50,073 bases of DNA from Bradyrhizobium sp. (GCF_004799445.1 NZ_SSNA01000032.1:1-50073), one strand, 5' to 3'. Shown: positions 34,064-46,689, counted from the first letter of the stretch. Translations and numbers: made by a program. The notes: generated from the sequence alone by a model not told the origin.

Positions 34064-34798
34064 ATGCAATTGCGGTTTATCGGCTGCGGCGACGCCTTCG
34101 GCTCCGGCGGCAGGGCCAACACCTGTTTTCACGTCACCGGCCACCGCGTCAATTTCCTGATCGATTGCGGCGCGTCGTCGCTGCCGGCGCTGAAGCGGCT
34201 GGGCGTTGCGCGCGACGATATCGACCTCATCCTGATCACGCATTTTCACGGCGATCATTTCGGCGGCCTGCCGTTTCTCTTGCTTGACGCGCAGTTCACC
34301 CGCCGGACCCGACCGCTGGTGATCGCCGGACCGCAGGGAATCGAGGCCCGGCTTACGCAGGTGATGGAAGCGCTGTTCGAGAATTCATCGAAGACAAAGC
34401 AGCGTTTCGACCTCAGCGTCGTTGCCCTCACGCCGGAACAGACGCACAGCTTCGGCGCGGTGAACGTGACGCCGTTTGCCGTCGTGCACGGCGAATCCGG
34501 CGGTCCGTTTTTGGGTTACCGGGTCGAGGCCGAGGACCGCGTCATCGCCTATACCGCCGACACCGAATGGACCGAGGCACTGATTCCTCTGGGCCGCGAC
34601 GCCGACCTGCTGATCGCGGAAGCCTATTATTACGACAAGGTGGTGAAGAATCACCTCAGCCTGAATACCCTCGAAGCGCATCTCACCGAGATCAATCCGA
34701 AGCGGCTGGTGCTCACCCATATGAGCGACGACATGCTCGGCCGGCTCGACACCCTTACCCATGAGGCGGCGAGCGACGGCATGGTGATCGAAATCTAG
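34064..34798 (+). CDS. MBL-fold metallohydrolase (RNase Z-like subgroup)
   Basis: A 244-residue metallo-beta-lactamase-fold hydrolase. The metal motif is THFHGDHFGGLP (H60, H62, D64, H65). Further ligands are likely in VVHGESGG, AYTADTEW and LTHMSDDML. The opening MQLRFIGCGDAFGSGGRANTC resembles RNase Z and phosphodiesterase-type members. The substrate is unknown, and cyclic nucleotide or phosphodiester hydrolysis is possible (inference). The ATG at 34064 has AAGGGAGC upstream. It follows the MATE gene closely and is convergent with pyrD. The hairpin CTAGCG ... CGCTAG (34795-34826) covers both stop codons. Confidence 0.85.
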   Translation: MQLRFIGCGDAFGSGGRANTCFHVTGHRVNFLIDCGASSLPALKRLGVARDDIDLILITHFHGDHFGGLPFLLLDAQFTRRTRPLVIAGPQGIEARLTQVMEALFENSSKTKQRFDLSVVALTPEQTHSFGAVNVTPFAVVHGESGGPFLGYRVEAEDRVIAYTADTEWTEALIPLGRDADLLIAEAYYYDKVVKNHLSLNTLEAHLTEINPKRLVLTHMSDDMLGRLDTLTHEAASDGMVIEI

Positions 34799-34822
34799 CG
34801 TTTGTCTTGCGCGTCCCTTACG

Positions 34823-35920
34823 CTAGCTCGCCGGCCAATCCTCGGCCGTGATCGCCGCGGCATCCGCGCCGACGATCTCGGACAGCTGATCGCGCCCGGT
34901 GCGCAGCAGCGTGGAGGCAAGATCGTTCTTGATATCCTCCACAAGGCCAAGGCCCTTGTAGATCAGCGCGGAATAAAGCTGGATCAGGCTGGCGCCGGCG
35001 CGGATCTTGGTCAGCGCCGCGCCCCCGGAATCGATGCCGCCGACGCCGACCAGCGGAAACGCTCCTTCCGCGCGTACATAGGTCTCGGCCACCATCCGGG
35101 TCGACAGCCGAAACAGCGGCCTGCCCGACAACCCCCCGGACTCCCTGGCGCGGGTCTGCTCGCGCAAGGTCGGGGGCCGCGACAGGGTGGTATTGGTCAC
35201 GATCATGCCGTCGACGCGGCGCGAGCGCGCGATCTGAACCACATCGTCGAGCTCATTGAGGCTGAGATCCGGGGCGATTTTCAGGAGCACCGGCGAGTCG
35301 CCGGCGTTTTGACGCACGCGCTCGCGCGCATCGATCACTCTGGCCAGAAGATCATCGAGCGCCTCGGCCTGCTGCAGGTTGCGCAAGCCCGGTGTATTCG
35401 GCGACGACACGTTGACGGTGAAATAACTCGCCACCGGCGCAAAGGTCTCGATAAGTTTCACGTAATCGGCGGTACGATCGGGGGAGTCCTTGTTGGCGCC
35501 GACGTTGACGCCGACGATGCCGCCCTGATGCGCCCGCCCGGCCAGCCGCCGCAACACCGCCTCCGCGCCGTCATTGTTGAACCCGAGGCGGTTGATGATG
35601 GCCTCGTCGCGCTCCAGCCGGAATATCCGCGGCCGCGGGTTGCCGGCTTGCGGCTTCGGCGTCACGGTTCCGACTTCGACGAAGCCGAAGCCGAGGCGCA
35701 ACAGCGCGTCTGAAACCTCCGCGTTCTTGTCGAAGCCGGCGGCCATGCCGACCGGATTGGGGAAATTCAGCCCGAAAGCCCGCACCGCCAGTTTTTGGTC
35801 GTCCGGCCGCGGCCGCGCCGGTGGCAACAGCTTCAGGCCCTGGACCGCCAGACGGTGCGCATCCTCCGGATCGAACCAGCGCAACAGCGGCAACGAAAAT
35901 GCATCGAATGCGCGGATCAC
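34823..35920 (-). CDS. pyrD: Dihydroorotate dehydrogenase (quinone), class 2
   Basis: This 365-residue FMN enzyme oxidises dihydroorotate to orotate with quinone as acceptor, in pyrimidine synthesis at the inner membrane. The N-terminal MIRAFDAFSLPLLRWFDPEDAHRLA is the class 2 membrane-association helix pair. VGMAAGFDKNAEV, EVGTVTPKPQ.GNP.PR and VNVSSPNTPGLRNLQ (catalytic Ser) are present, and the FMN-phosphate loop is LVGVGGIDSGGAA. The GTG start at 35920 overlaps the stop of the upstream DUF952 gene as GTGA, showing translational coupling. A longer frame upstream is not conserved in character. Confidence 0.95.
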   Translation of the reverse strand: MIRAFDAFSLPLLRWFDPEDAHRLAVQGLKLLPPARPRPDDQKLAVRAFGLNFPNPVGMAAGFDKNAEVSDALLRLGFGFVEVGTVTPKPQAGNPRPRIFRLERDEAIINRLGFNNDGAEAVLRRLAGRAHQGGIVGVNVGANKDSPDRTADYVKLIETFAPVASYFTVNVSSPNTPGLRNLQQAEALDDLLARVIDARERVRQNAGDSPVLLKIAPDLSLNELDDVVQIARSRRVDGMIVTNTTLSRPPTLREQTRARESGGLSGRPLFRLSTRMVAETYVRAEGAFPLVGVGGIDSGGAALTKIRAGASLIQLYSALIYKGLGLVEDIKNDLASTLLRTGRDQLSEIVGADAAAITAEDWPAS

Positions 35921-36261
35921 GGCGCCAGCTCCGGGATATCGTGATACCCGTCGGACCGCGCCCGCATATCGAGAATGCCGGTGACCGCGCCGAGATCGAG
36001 TTCGCCATAGAGATGGGGAAACAATTCGTCGTTGCGCGACCGCTCCCACCGCAGCGCGTCTCCCAGCGCATCGGCGTCGACCGCGATCAGGAACAGACCG
36101 GTTTGACCGAAGAAGTGCTTCCTGGCGGTCTCCGCGACCTGCGACGCTGTGGAAAAATGAATGAAGCCATCGCTTATGTCGACGGGGCTGCCGCGGAACA
36201 CGCCTTGCCGCTCCGCCTCGCGCCAGGCCGAGGCCGGACAGATTTTGTAGATCGATTTCAC
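35917..36261 (-). CDS. DUF952 family protein
   Basis: A 114-residue protein. VKSIYKICPASAWREAERQGVF opens the DUF952 domain, followed by DISDGFIHFSTASQVAETARKHF, QTGLFLIAVDADAL and the ending LRWERSRNDELFPHLYGEL. The fold resembles ADP-ribosyl-transfer-related domains, but function is unproven. I choose the GTG at 36261 because the family normally begins at (M/V)xxIYKI and AGGA lies upstream. The frame is open for a further 117 bases without family similarity. Coupling to pyrD by the GTGA overlap is a frequent arrangement in Hyphomicrobiales as I recall it. Confidence 0.85.
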   Translation of the reverse strand: MKSIYKICPASAWREAERQGVFRGSPVDISDGFIHFSTASQVAETARKHFFGQTGLFLIAVDADALGDALRWERSRNDELFPHLYGELDLGAVTGILDMRARSDGYHDIPELAP

Positions 36262-36451
36262 GCGCTTGGCGTCCTGCTTGTCGCCTGAGGCGCCTGGGAT
36301 TTCCCAGGAATTCTTGCTTTTCGTTGGATCATGCGGACCGACCGTATCGGCGTGACCAGCGCACTTCAAGGGCCGCATTCCGGGTCTTGCCCAAGCTTGC
36401 GAAAACCGGTTTGATTGAGGGAATAATTCCTAACCTTGGCAAGATCGCCGG

Positions 36452-37105
36452 ATGGCCAAAACCCAAAAAGCGCCGAAAATACTGACCCACGAGCAGATCT
36501 GGAGCGCGCTGGACCGGCTCGCCGAACGCGCCGGACTTTCGGCGTCCGGACTGGCCAGAAAATCCGGCCTCGATCCGACCACCTTCAACAAATCCAAGCG
36601 CATCACCGCCGACGGCCGCGAGCGGTGGCCTTCGACCGAATCAGTCGCCAAGGCGCTCGCCGCCGCCAGCAGTTCCATCGACAGCTTCGTCCAGTTGATC
36701 GACGATGCCGCGCGAACCGTGCAGACGGTGCCGCTGCTTGGTTTCGCGCAAGCGGGAGCCGGCCACCATTTCGACGACGACGGTTTCCCGGCCGGCAAGG
36801 GCTGGGATGAGATGGCGCTGCCTGCGGTCAATGACGATCATGCCTATGCGCTGGAGATTTCCGGCGACCAGATGCGGCCCATATATCGTGACGGCGACGT
36901 CATCGTGGTATCGCCGGCAACCGCGATCCGGCGCGGCGACCGCGTGGTGGTGAAGATTGTCGATGGCGAGGTAATGGTCAGGGAATTGAGGCGCCGGACC
37001 TCAAAGACGCTGGAGCTGCAATCGCTCAACCCCAGCCAACCCGACCGCACGCTGCCGGCCGCCGAGGTCGCGTGGATCGCCCGGATCGTGTGGGTGAGCC
37101 AGTAG
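36452..37105 (+). CDS. HTH + S24 (LexA-like) repressor lacking the usual catalytic Ser
   Basis: A 217-residue regulator. The N-terminal helix-turn-helix is at about 27-60 (LSASGLARKSGLDPTTFNKSKR). A C-terminal S24/LexA-type fold runs from about 93 to 217. The general-base Lys is present (GDRVVVK, Lys168) and an Ala-Gly pair suited to cleavage occurs in FAQAGAGHH. The nucleophile motif, normally S-G-D-S-M, reads SGDQM here, with Gln140 in place of Ser. Self-cleavage is therefore unlikely unless another residue substitutes. It is probably a DNA-binding regulator that keeps the fold for dimerisation. The target is unknown. The ATG start has only a weak ribosome-binding site. Confidence 0.82.
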   Translation: MAKTQKAPKILTHEQIWSALDRLAERAGLSASGLARKSGLDPTTFNKSKRITADGRERWPSTESVAKALAAASSSIDSFVQLIDDAARTVQTVPLLGFAQAGAGHHFDDDGFPAGKGWDEMALPAVNDDHAYALEISGDQMRPIYRDGDVIVVSPATAIRRGDRVVVKIVDGEVMVRELRRRTSKTLELQSLNPSQPDRTLPAAEVAWIARIVWVSQ

Positions 37106-37116
37106 ATGCCCCTCGG

Positions 37117-37238
37117 CGTCGTCCCTGCGAACGCCGGGACCCATACGCCGCGGCCTATCGGTTGGAGCGCTGCAAGGAGACACCTTCCATAACCACGAAC
37201 GCCGGTGGCTATGGGTCCCTGCGTTCGCAGGGACGACG
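37117..37238. repeat. Palindromic interspersed repeat (CGTCGTCCCTGCG type)
   Basis: CGTCGTCCCTGCGAACG at the left and CGTTCGCAGGGACGACG at the right are perfect 17-base inverted ends. GGGACCCATA and TATGGGTCCC add a second inner complementary pair. The element fills the gap between the convergent S24-like regulator and the aldolase-like gene and may act on both transcript ends. Confidence 0.85.
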
Positions 37239-37263
37239 GCGGATGGCGAATTATTTGCGCTAC

Positions 37264-38043
37264 CTACGTCGCGTAATCCGGCTCCTTGCGGTCGAGGATG
37301 CGCTTTAAGGCATCGAAGTGCCGCTGTGCCGGGGTTGGCCCCTTGTACTGGTAGCCACCGATATCCCGCCTGGTCTTCTCGACCACGGTGTCGGGCAGCT
37401 TCTTGAGCGGCTGCCCCGTCCACATCGCGTAGATCTGAACCTGGGCGGCGCGCTCGATATAATAAAGCCGGTCATAGGCGGCGGCGATGGTTTCACCCAC
37501 GGTGGAGATGCCGTGATTGGCCATGAACAGCACGCTCTTGTCGCCGATGACGCGGGCGAGGCGCGCGCCTTCGGCCGGATCAAGCGCCGGACCGGTGTAT
37601 TCGTCGTCATAGGCAATCTTGTCCGACATCCCGACCTCGGTCTGGCCGATTTCCTTAATGCGCGGATCTTCCAGCCGCGTCAGCGCGCTCGCATAGGGCA
37701 TGTGGGTATGAAACACGGCCTTGGCCTGCGGCAACGCCTTGTGGATCGGCGCATGGATGCAGTAGCAGGAGCGTTCAACTTCTCCCTCCCCGCGCCTGAC
37801 CTCGCCGTCATCGATGCCGACTTCCATGAAGGAAGAGGCCGTCACTTCGGACCAGTGCATGCCGAACGGAATCTGGTAATAGCGGTCGCTGCGGCCCGGC
37901 ACCACGAAGGTCAGGTGGTTGAAGATGCCCTCGCTGAAGCCGTGCATGAAGGCGAGGCGATGCGCGGCCGCAAGGTCGACCCGCGCCTGCCATTCCTCCG
38001 CGCTGGTATCTTTAAGCGTCTGCGGCGAAACCCTGAACTGCAT
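37264..38043 (-). CDS. Class II aldolase/adducin family protein
   Basis: A 259-residue class II aldolase-fold protein. Metal ligands are HTH (H112, H114 in FHTHMPYASAL) and H177 in MANHGIS. The N-terminal block is RLAFMHGFSEGIFNHLTFVVPG. These are signatures of the fuculose/ribulose-phosphate aldolase family. Many members of this longer subgroup are uncharacterised and may be decarboxylases, so the substrate is open. The ATG at 38043 is preferred because AGGGAGG sits six bases upstream. The ATG at 38049 touches the site. It is divergent from a broken ketopantoate reductase gene, with an 89-bp inverted-repeat element between. Confidence 0.88.
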   Translation of the reverse strand: MQFRVSPQTLKDTSAEEWQARVDLAAAHRLAFMHGFSEGIFNHLTFVVPGRSDRYYQIPFGMHWSEVTASSFMEVGIDDGEVRRGEGEVERSCYCIHAPIHKALPQAKAVFHTHMPYASALTRLEDPRIKEIGQTEVGMSDKIAYDDEYTGPALDPAEGARLARVIGDKSVLFMANHGISTVGETIAAAYDRLYYIERAAQVQIYAMWTGQPLKKLPDTVVEKTRRDIGGYQYKGPTPAQRHFDALKRILDRKEPDYAT

Positions 38044-38152
38044 GAGCATCCTCCCTGCGCAAGCTGCAGAAGCTGCAACATCGTCCGCGCCACCGCTTGG
38101 ATGGCGGGCCGGACAGCCTTTTCAAAATATTGTAGCCTATTTCTGGAATCGC

Positions 38153-38241
38153 ATTGGTTGAAATTGCCGCGGGCCTACCATCTCGATTTGCGGCTCGCGA
38201 TGGCCCGCCGGCGATGATGCACCGCGGCAATTTCAGCCAAT
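38153..38241. repeat. 89-bp element with 20-bp inverted ends
   Basis: ATTGGTTGAAATTGCCGCGG (38153-38172) and its inverted copy (38222-38241) match at 19 of 20 positions. Inside, GCGGGCC and GGCCCGC add a further complementary pair. The length and ends suit a MITE-like insertion. Two opposed regulator sites are the other reading. No target-site duplication is obvious. Confidence 0.7.
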
Positions 38242-38290
38242 ACCGTGCGCGATACCGTATTACGAAAAACCTGTGGAGTTTTGCAACATC

Positions 38291-39072
38291 ATGTCACCTG
38301 GCAATCCGGTCGGACGTTCCGACCGCGCGACGGTCGGCGTCATCGGCCTCGGAAGCATCGGCGGCGTCATCGCCGGTTCGCTCTGCGCTCTCGATCGGCA
38401 CGACGTCATTGCCTGTGTCAGACATCCCATCGAGCGGCTTACGGTCGAGCAATCGGATGGCGCGATCGAGGTTCCGATCAAGCCCCTGACCGATCCGACC
38501 GACGCGGAACCGCGCGATTGGGTCCTATTGTGCACCAAGGCCTACGATACGCCATCGATCGCGTCCGCTTCCGGCGGGCCGGCGAATACGAGTTTGCCGT
38601 TAACGAGGATCCGGACGGATCGGCGTTCGCCGAGCTCCTCGAAGGCACGCCGATGCGGGTGCTTCGCAGTCCCGATTTCAACACGCTGGCCTGGCGAAAA
38701 CTCCTGATCAATGCCGTCGCCAATCCGATCACCGCACTCACCCTCCGGCGTCAGGCCGTGTTCCGGCGCGAGGACGTCAAGACACTCTGCCTTGCCATCC
38801 TCGATGAGGCTGCCGCGGTCGGACGCGCCGACGGCGCGCGACTTGCCGCAGATGAGGCCGGCAAAATCCTGGCGACGCTGCTGACCTATCCTGCCGACGC
38901 CGGTACCTCGATGTATTTCGATCGGCTCGGCGGGCGGCCTCTCGAAGTCGAGGCGCTGACCGGCGCCATCGTCGCGGCCGGCGAACGGCATCAGGTGCCG
39001 ACGCCCCTCAATCGCATGCTGCTGACGCTGCTGCGCGCGACCGGCGATCCAGCGGGCAATGGTCATCGATGA
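38291..39072 (+). pseudogene. Ketopantoate reductase (PanE/ApbA) pseudogene with internal deletion
   Basis: The first part (VGVIGLGSIGGVIAGSLCALDRHDV ... WVLLCTKAYDTPSIA) is the NAD(P)-binding half of a PanE-type reductase with its GxGxxG motif. At about 38555-38565 the coding moves to another frame, continuing EYEFAVNEDPDGSAFAELLEG and WRKLLINAVANPITALT to the C-terminal helical domain (GTSMYFDRLGGRPLEVEALTG). The normal central stretch of roughly 70-80 residues, with the conserved N-G-x-x segment, is missing. The gene has therefore suffered a frame-changing deletion and is not expected to yield an active enzyme. A TAC-GATACG-type short repeat at the junction was not evident. Confidence 0.85.
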
Positions 39073-39117
39073 TTCAAAAATGTTCAGGCAATCAAGGTTC
39101 ATGAGAAGGGGTACGGG

Positions 39118-39604
39118 ATGACCGAAGAATCAAGGCTGAAGCATCCGGCATTTGATCCGGGCGTAGTGAGCGAGAGCAATTATACCTCTTATCCGGACCC
39201 TCACCGCGCCGCTAACCAGATGCGATACAATCGGCGGCTCGGCGATCACGCAGGCTTGCGGAATTTCGGCGTCAACCTGACCCGAATTGTTCCGGGGAGG
39301 TCAGTCCTCTTACCGGCATGCCCATTCCCGCCAGGACGAGTTCATCCTTGTGCTGGAAGGCGAGGTGGTGCTGGAGACAAACGATGGACGGCAGCTATTG
39401 ACGGCAGGGATGTGCGCTGGATTTCCCGCCGGTTCAGGTGACGCTCACCGTTTCCTCAATTGCTCGGCAGCCGATGCCAAACTACTCGTCATAGGAGACC
39501 GAAGTTCAGGCGACGAGATCAGCTACCCCGATGTGGACATGCATGCTGTGCTCGGAGCTGACGGCATCTATCGATTCAGCACCAAGTCCGGCACGCCGCT
39601 TTGA
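39118..39604 (+). pseudogene. Frameshifted cupin-domain protein
   Basis: The first frame (ATG at 39118, AGAAGGGG upstream) encodes MTEESRLKHPAFDPGVVS ... GVNLTRIVPG. The cupin core continues one base over as GGQSSYRHAHSRQDEFILVL, EGEVVLETNDG and HRFLNCS, to the TGA at 39602-39604. Removing one base in the CCGGGGAGGTCAG run (39292-39304) restores P-G-G-Q and one protein of about 161 residues. Metal-binding His pairs are in HAHS...E and HRF. It is either a recently broken gene or a sequencing error. Its position beside the deleted panE favours decay. Confidence 0.8.
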
Positions 39605-39671
39605 GCGACAAGGGCACGCGTCCGCCCGACTCGCTGGTTTGGCCGGGACGAAGCAGGTTTGTGCGTTGGTC

Positions 39672-40691
39672 CTACGCGGCCGCCTTCTTGCCGAGCCCGA
39701 ACGCATCCGCCAGCAGGCTGTAGGAGCGCTTGCGTGCGTCATGGTCATAGACCGCGGTGATGATCATCAGTTCATCAGCCTGGCTTGCCGCAATCATCGG
39801 TTGCAGCTTTTGCAGCACCGTGGCGGGGCTGCCGACAAACAGCCGCGCGCGGTTGCGCGCGATCGAGGCACGCTCGCTTTCGGTATAGGGATAGGCCAGC
39901 GCCTCCTCGACGCTCGGCAACGGCAGATATTCGCCGCGATCCCGGCGCAACCGGTTGAGATCCATCGACGAAGCGAGTCGCTCGGCCTCCGCGTCGGTTT
40001 CGGCCGCAACCGCGGCGACGGCAAGAATGCCGTGCGGGGTTGAGCGCCAGCCCGACGGCTTGAAGTGGCTGCGGTAATGGGTCAGCGCTTCGACCGCATC
40101 AAAAGATGCAAAATGATGCGCGAACGCGAAGCCCATGCCGACCTGGGCTGCGAGTTCCGAAGAATAATCGCTGGAGCCGAGCAGCCAGATCGGTGGCAGC
40201 GGCGTATCGTCCGGCATCGCCACCACATTGTGGTAGGGATGTCCGGGCGGGAAATCGCGGGTCTCCCATAAGGTCAGCTCATGCAGCCGCTCGAGGAAAT
40301 CGTCGCCCTCGCGGCGATCGAGCCGGCTGCGCAACGCGTGCGCGGTGGCGCCGTCGGTGCCCGGCGCACGGCCAAGCCCGAGATCGATCCGGCCGGGAAA
40401 CAGCGCCTCGAGCATCTTGAAGCGTTCGGCCACCACCAGCGGCGCGTGGTTCGGCAGCATCACGCCGCCGGAGCCGACCCGGATCTGCTTGGTCACCGCG
40501 GCGATCTGCCCGATCATCAGGTCGGGCGCCGGGCTGGCGACCGACGCCAGGTTATGATGCTCGGCCAGCCAGTAGCGGACATAGCCCAGCGCATCGACGT
40601 GGCGTGCCAGATCGATGCTGTTGCGCAGCGCCGCCGCAGGTTTGGTGCCCGTGGTGACGACGGAGAGGTCAAGGACGGAAAGCGGGATCAT
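39672..40691 (-). CDS. LLM-class flavin-dependent oxidoreductase
   Basis: A 339-residue (beta/alpha)8 FMN or F420-type oxidoreductase of the luciferase-like family. Typical blocks are [71 protein letters not shown] (conserved throughout the FMN-dependent MsnO8-like subgroup) and [29 protein letters not shown]. Such proteins are monooxygenases of unknown substrate. It is convergent with the frameshifted cupin gene and followed upstream by the metF promoter region. No flavin reductase is adjacent. Confidence 0.9.
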   Translation of the reverse strand: MIPLSVLDLSVVTTGTKPAAALRNSIDLARHVDALGYVRYWLAEHHNLASVASPAPDLMIGQIAAVTKQIRVGSGGVMLPNHAPLVVAERFKMLEALFPGRIDLGLGRAPGTDGATAHALRSRLDRREGDDFLERLHELTLWETRDFPPGHPYHNVVAMPDDTPLPPIWLLGSSDYSSELAAQVGMGFAFAHHFASFDAVEALTHYRSHFKPSGWRSTPHGILAVAAVAAETDAEAERLASSMDLNRLRRDRGEYLPLPSVEEALAYPYTESERASIARNRARLFVGSPATVLQKLQPMIAASQADELMIITAVYDHDARKRSYSLLADAFGLGKKAAA

Positions 40692-40953
40692 GGCCTTAAC
40701 CTAGTGCGGCGGGTCGAAGCCACAAAGGCCCTCCTTGTGCAGATCAGGCCCGCGACGCCGGGCCCTCGGATGGCTCGGCTCAGTACGCTAGTGGGCTAAC
40801 TGAAACTTACTTCTCACCGACATAGCTCTGCCCACAGCGCCCAGCCGGCACCAGACCGAGCCGATATTGCCTTAAAACAATGGTGTTATTGCGAATCCGG
40901 CCAATTAGCCTCGGCCTGCCCACTCATGCGGAAAGTGGCAAAAAATATCATGG

Positions 40954-40992
40954 TTCCTACATAAATTGGGCCATTTCCCACATAAGATGGGC
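40954..40992 (+). promoter_or_regulatory. Two 21-bp-spaced direct repeats upstream of metF-metH
   Basis: TTCCTACATAAATTGGGC (40954-40971) and TTCCCACATAAGATGGGC (40975-40992) match at 15 of 18 positions and start 21 bases apart, two helical turns. Each unit has an internal dyad, CCYA-N7-TGGG. They lie about 85 bases before the metF start, in a 385-base gap with no gene. A repressor or activator of methionine synthesis binding here is inferred. I could not fit a SAM-II or SAH riboswitch to the gap by eye. Confidence 0.65.
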
Positions 40993-41076
40993 TGTTTTGG
41001 CAGCCTCGTTTCGCCTATTTTAGCCTTCCAGGCCTAGACCCTGGCGTCGTCCATCGCTGCGGAGCTTGTGAGTGCC

Positions 41077-41991
41077 ATGACCGAGGTTACGCCCCCCATA
41101 TCGGAGGGACAGCGCGTGTTGAAACAGCCCGCAATCTCCTTTGAGTTCTTCCCGCCGAAAACCGAGGAGATGGAGAAGAGCCTGTGGGACACCATCAAGC
41201 GCCTCGCGCCGCTCGCTCCGAGTTTCGTGTCGGTGACCTACGGCGCCGGCGGGTCGACCCGTGAGCGCACCCATTCCACCATCGCCCGCATCCTCGCTGA
41301 AACCGAACTTCTGCCGGCCGCGCATCTGACCTGCGTCGGTGCCGCGCGCGGCGAGATCGACGAGATCGTCCGCCGCTATCACGATATCGGGGTCCGCCAT
41401 ATCGTGGCGCTGCGCGGCGATCCGCCCGGCGGCATCGGCACGGCTTTTTCCACCCATCCCGATGGCTACCAAACCTCGCCCGAGCTGGTGGCCAGCATCA
41501 AGCGGCGATATCCGGACATTGAGGTCTCCGTCTCGGCCTATCCGGAAAAACACCCCGAGAGCCCTGACTTCGATGCCGACATCGATGTGCTGAAGGCCAA
41601 GGTCGATGCCGGCGCGACCCGCGCCATCACGCAGGTGTTCTTCGATAACGACCTCTATTTCCGCTATCTCGACCGGGTTCGCGCCCGCGGCATCTTCATT
41701 CCGATCGTGCCCGGCATCATGCCGATGCACAATTTCAAGCAGGCGAGGTCGTTCGTGACCCGCGCCGGCACCAGCGTGCCGGACTGGCTGGCTGCGAAAT
41801 TCGAAGGCCTCGACGACGACGCCGAGACCCGCAAGCTGGTGGCGGCCACGGTGGCGGCGGGCCAGGTGCAGAAGCTCAACAAGCACGGCGTCGACACCTT
41901 TCACTTCTACACCATGAACCGCGCGGACCTCGTGTTCGCGATTTGTCATTTGCTCGGTATTCGCCCCTCGGGCGCACAGAAAGCCGCCTGA
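41077..41991 (+). CDS. metF: 5,10-methylenetetrahydrofolate reductase
   Basis: A 304-residue FAD-containing TIM-barrel enzyme that reduces methylene-THF to methyl-THF, the methyl donor for methionine synthase. ISFEFFPPKTEEMEKSLW is the family start with the catalytic Glu. SVTYGAGGSTRERT, HLTCVGAARGEID, HIVALRGDPPGG and QVFFDNDLYFRYLDR are all conserved. The ATG at 41077 has GGAG at a distance of 12 bases, and a GTG nine bases upstream is possible. The gene ends four bases before metH and the two clearly form an operon behind the direct repeats. Confidence 0.96.
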   Translation: MTEVTPPISEGQRVLKQPAISFEFFPPKTEEMEKSLWDTIKRLAPLAPSFVSVTYGAGGSTRERTHSTIARILAETELLPAAHLTCVGAARGEIDEIVRRYHDIGVRHIVALRGDPPGGIGTAFSTHPDGYQTSPELVASIKRRYPDIEVSVSAYPEKHPESPDFDADIDVLKAKVDAGATRAITQVFFDNDLYFRYLDRVRARGIFIPIVPGIMPMHNFKQARSFVTRAGTSVPDWLAAKFEGLDDDAETRKLVAATVAAGQVQKLNKHGVDTFHFYTMNRADLVFAICHLLGIRPSGAQKAA

Positions 41992-41994
41992 CCG

Positions 41995-45882
<3,888 letters not shown>

Positions 45883-45926
45883 TCCGCCTAACCTCCCCTT
45901 CCATGGCAGGGTGCAATTCCCGATCG

Positions 45927-45990
45927 GCGGGCAGCGGCTGCACGATCTCGGCGAATACCGATAGCGCCTCCCACCATTCCGCAGCGCCGG
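45927..45990 (-). pseudogene. Remnant of a GST 3' end
   Basis: On the minus strand this reads A-A-E-W-W-E-A-L-S-V-F-A-E-I-V-Q-P-L. It aligns with the last residues of the intact gst at 49158-49790 (ACEALPAFSEIVQPL). At DNA level CAGCGGCTGCACGATCTCGG is shared exactly. No other GST coding sequence precedes it. It is a displaced GST tail on the far side of the Cache/GGDEF-EAL cassette. The rest of the 45883-46199 gap shows no gene. Confidence 0.65.
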
Positions 45991-46199
45991 ATGACGCGGG
46001 CCGTCTAACAGCGCGACGATGCGGCAACGCAAACTGCGAGCCACGCGTCGCGCCGAGATCGCTCACGATGTTTTAACCATGGCAGCAGGTACAACCGGTT
46101 GTAGGCGAAATATTTAGCCGCACCTGACACGTTTAGGCTCACTGGTCTCGTGTCATATCGTCTTCCTCCTGACCGTGACCCGGAATGACGGAGCAAATT

Positions 46200-46658
46200 A
46201 TGTTTCGTTCCCTGAGCATCGTCTTTTCAGTTATCGTTGCCTTTGCAAATTTCGCTCACGCGTCCGAATTCGGCACGCGCGAAGAGGCCGTCGCCATGGT
46301 GAAGCGGGTCCAGGACAAATTCCACGCAGACGGACCGGAAGCGACGTTCAAGGCGGTGATCGATCAATCGACCAAAGAGTTCCACGATCGAGATCTCTAT
46401 CCTTTTATTTATGACCTTACCGGGCTCAACGTCGCGCATGGAGCCCGGCCCGCGCTGGTCGGAAAAAATCTGATCTCTCTCAAGGATCAAGACGGCAAAC
46501 ATCTGATCAGGGACATGATTACGATCGCGACAACTTCAAGAAGCGGCTGGATCGACTACAAGTGGCCCAATCCAATCACAAACAAGATTGAAGACAAGTC
46601 GAGCTACGTCGAGAAGCTGGGCGATTATTTCGTCGGCGTCGGCGTCTACCGTTTCTGA
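46200..46658 (+). CDS. Secreted single-Cache-domain protein
   Basis: A 152-residue protein with a signal peptide (FRSLSIVFSVIVAFANFAHA) and one small-molecule-sensing Cache-type domain. The domain shows the pattern FKAVIDQSTKEFHDRDLYPFIYDLTGLNVAHG, LVGKNLISLKDQDGKHLI and SGWIDYKWPNP. Such soluble Cache proteins bind ligands in the periplasm. The ATG at 46200 is preferred because GGAG is upstream and the signal peptide starts there. It precedes a membrane GGDEF-EAL protein gene by 31 bases and may feed a signal to it (inference). GC is lower than in metH, consistent with arrival as a cassette. Confidence 0.82.
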   Translation: MFRSLSIVFSVIVAFANFAHASEFGTREEAVAMVKRVQDKFHADGPEATFKAVIDQSTKEFHDRDLYPFIYDLTGLNVAHGARPALVGKNLISLKDQDGKHLIRDMITIATTSRSGWIDYKWPNPITNKIEDKSSYVEKLGDYFVGVGVYRF

Positions 46659-46689
46659 AAACACGGGCACTCCGGGGGATATCAGTCAA

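Noticed and set aside
34795..34826. Bidirectional terminator between the MBL and pyrD genes
   Set aside because: CTAGCG ... CGCTAG can pair, but the stem is only six bases with a 20-base loop and has no T-tract on either side. It is noted but not called as a terminator.
40692..40953. SAM-II or SAH riboswitch upstream of metF
   Set aside because: I looked for the conserved SAM-II pseudoknot strings and an SAH-type fold and could not fit them. Only the direct repeats stand out. A covariance-model scan would settle it.
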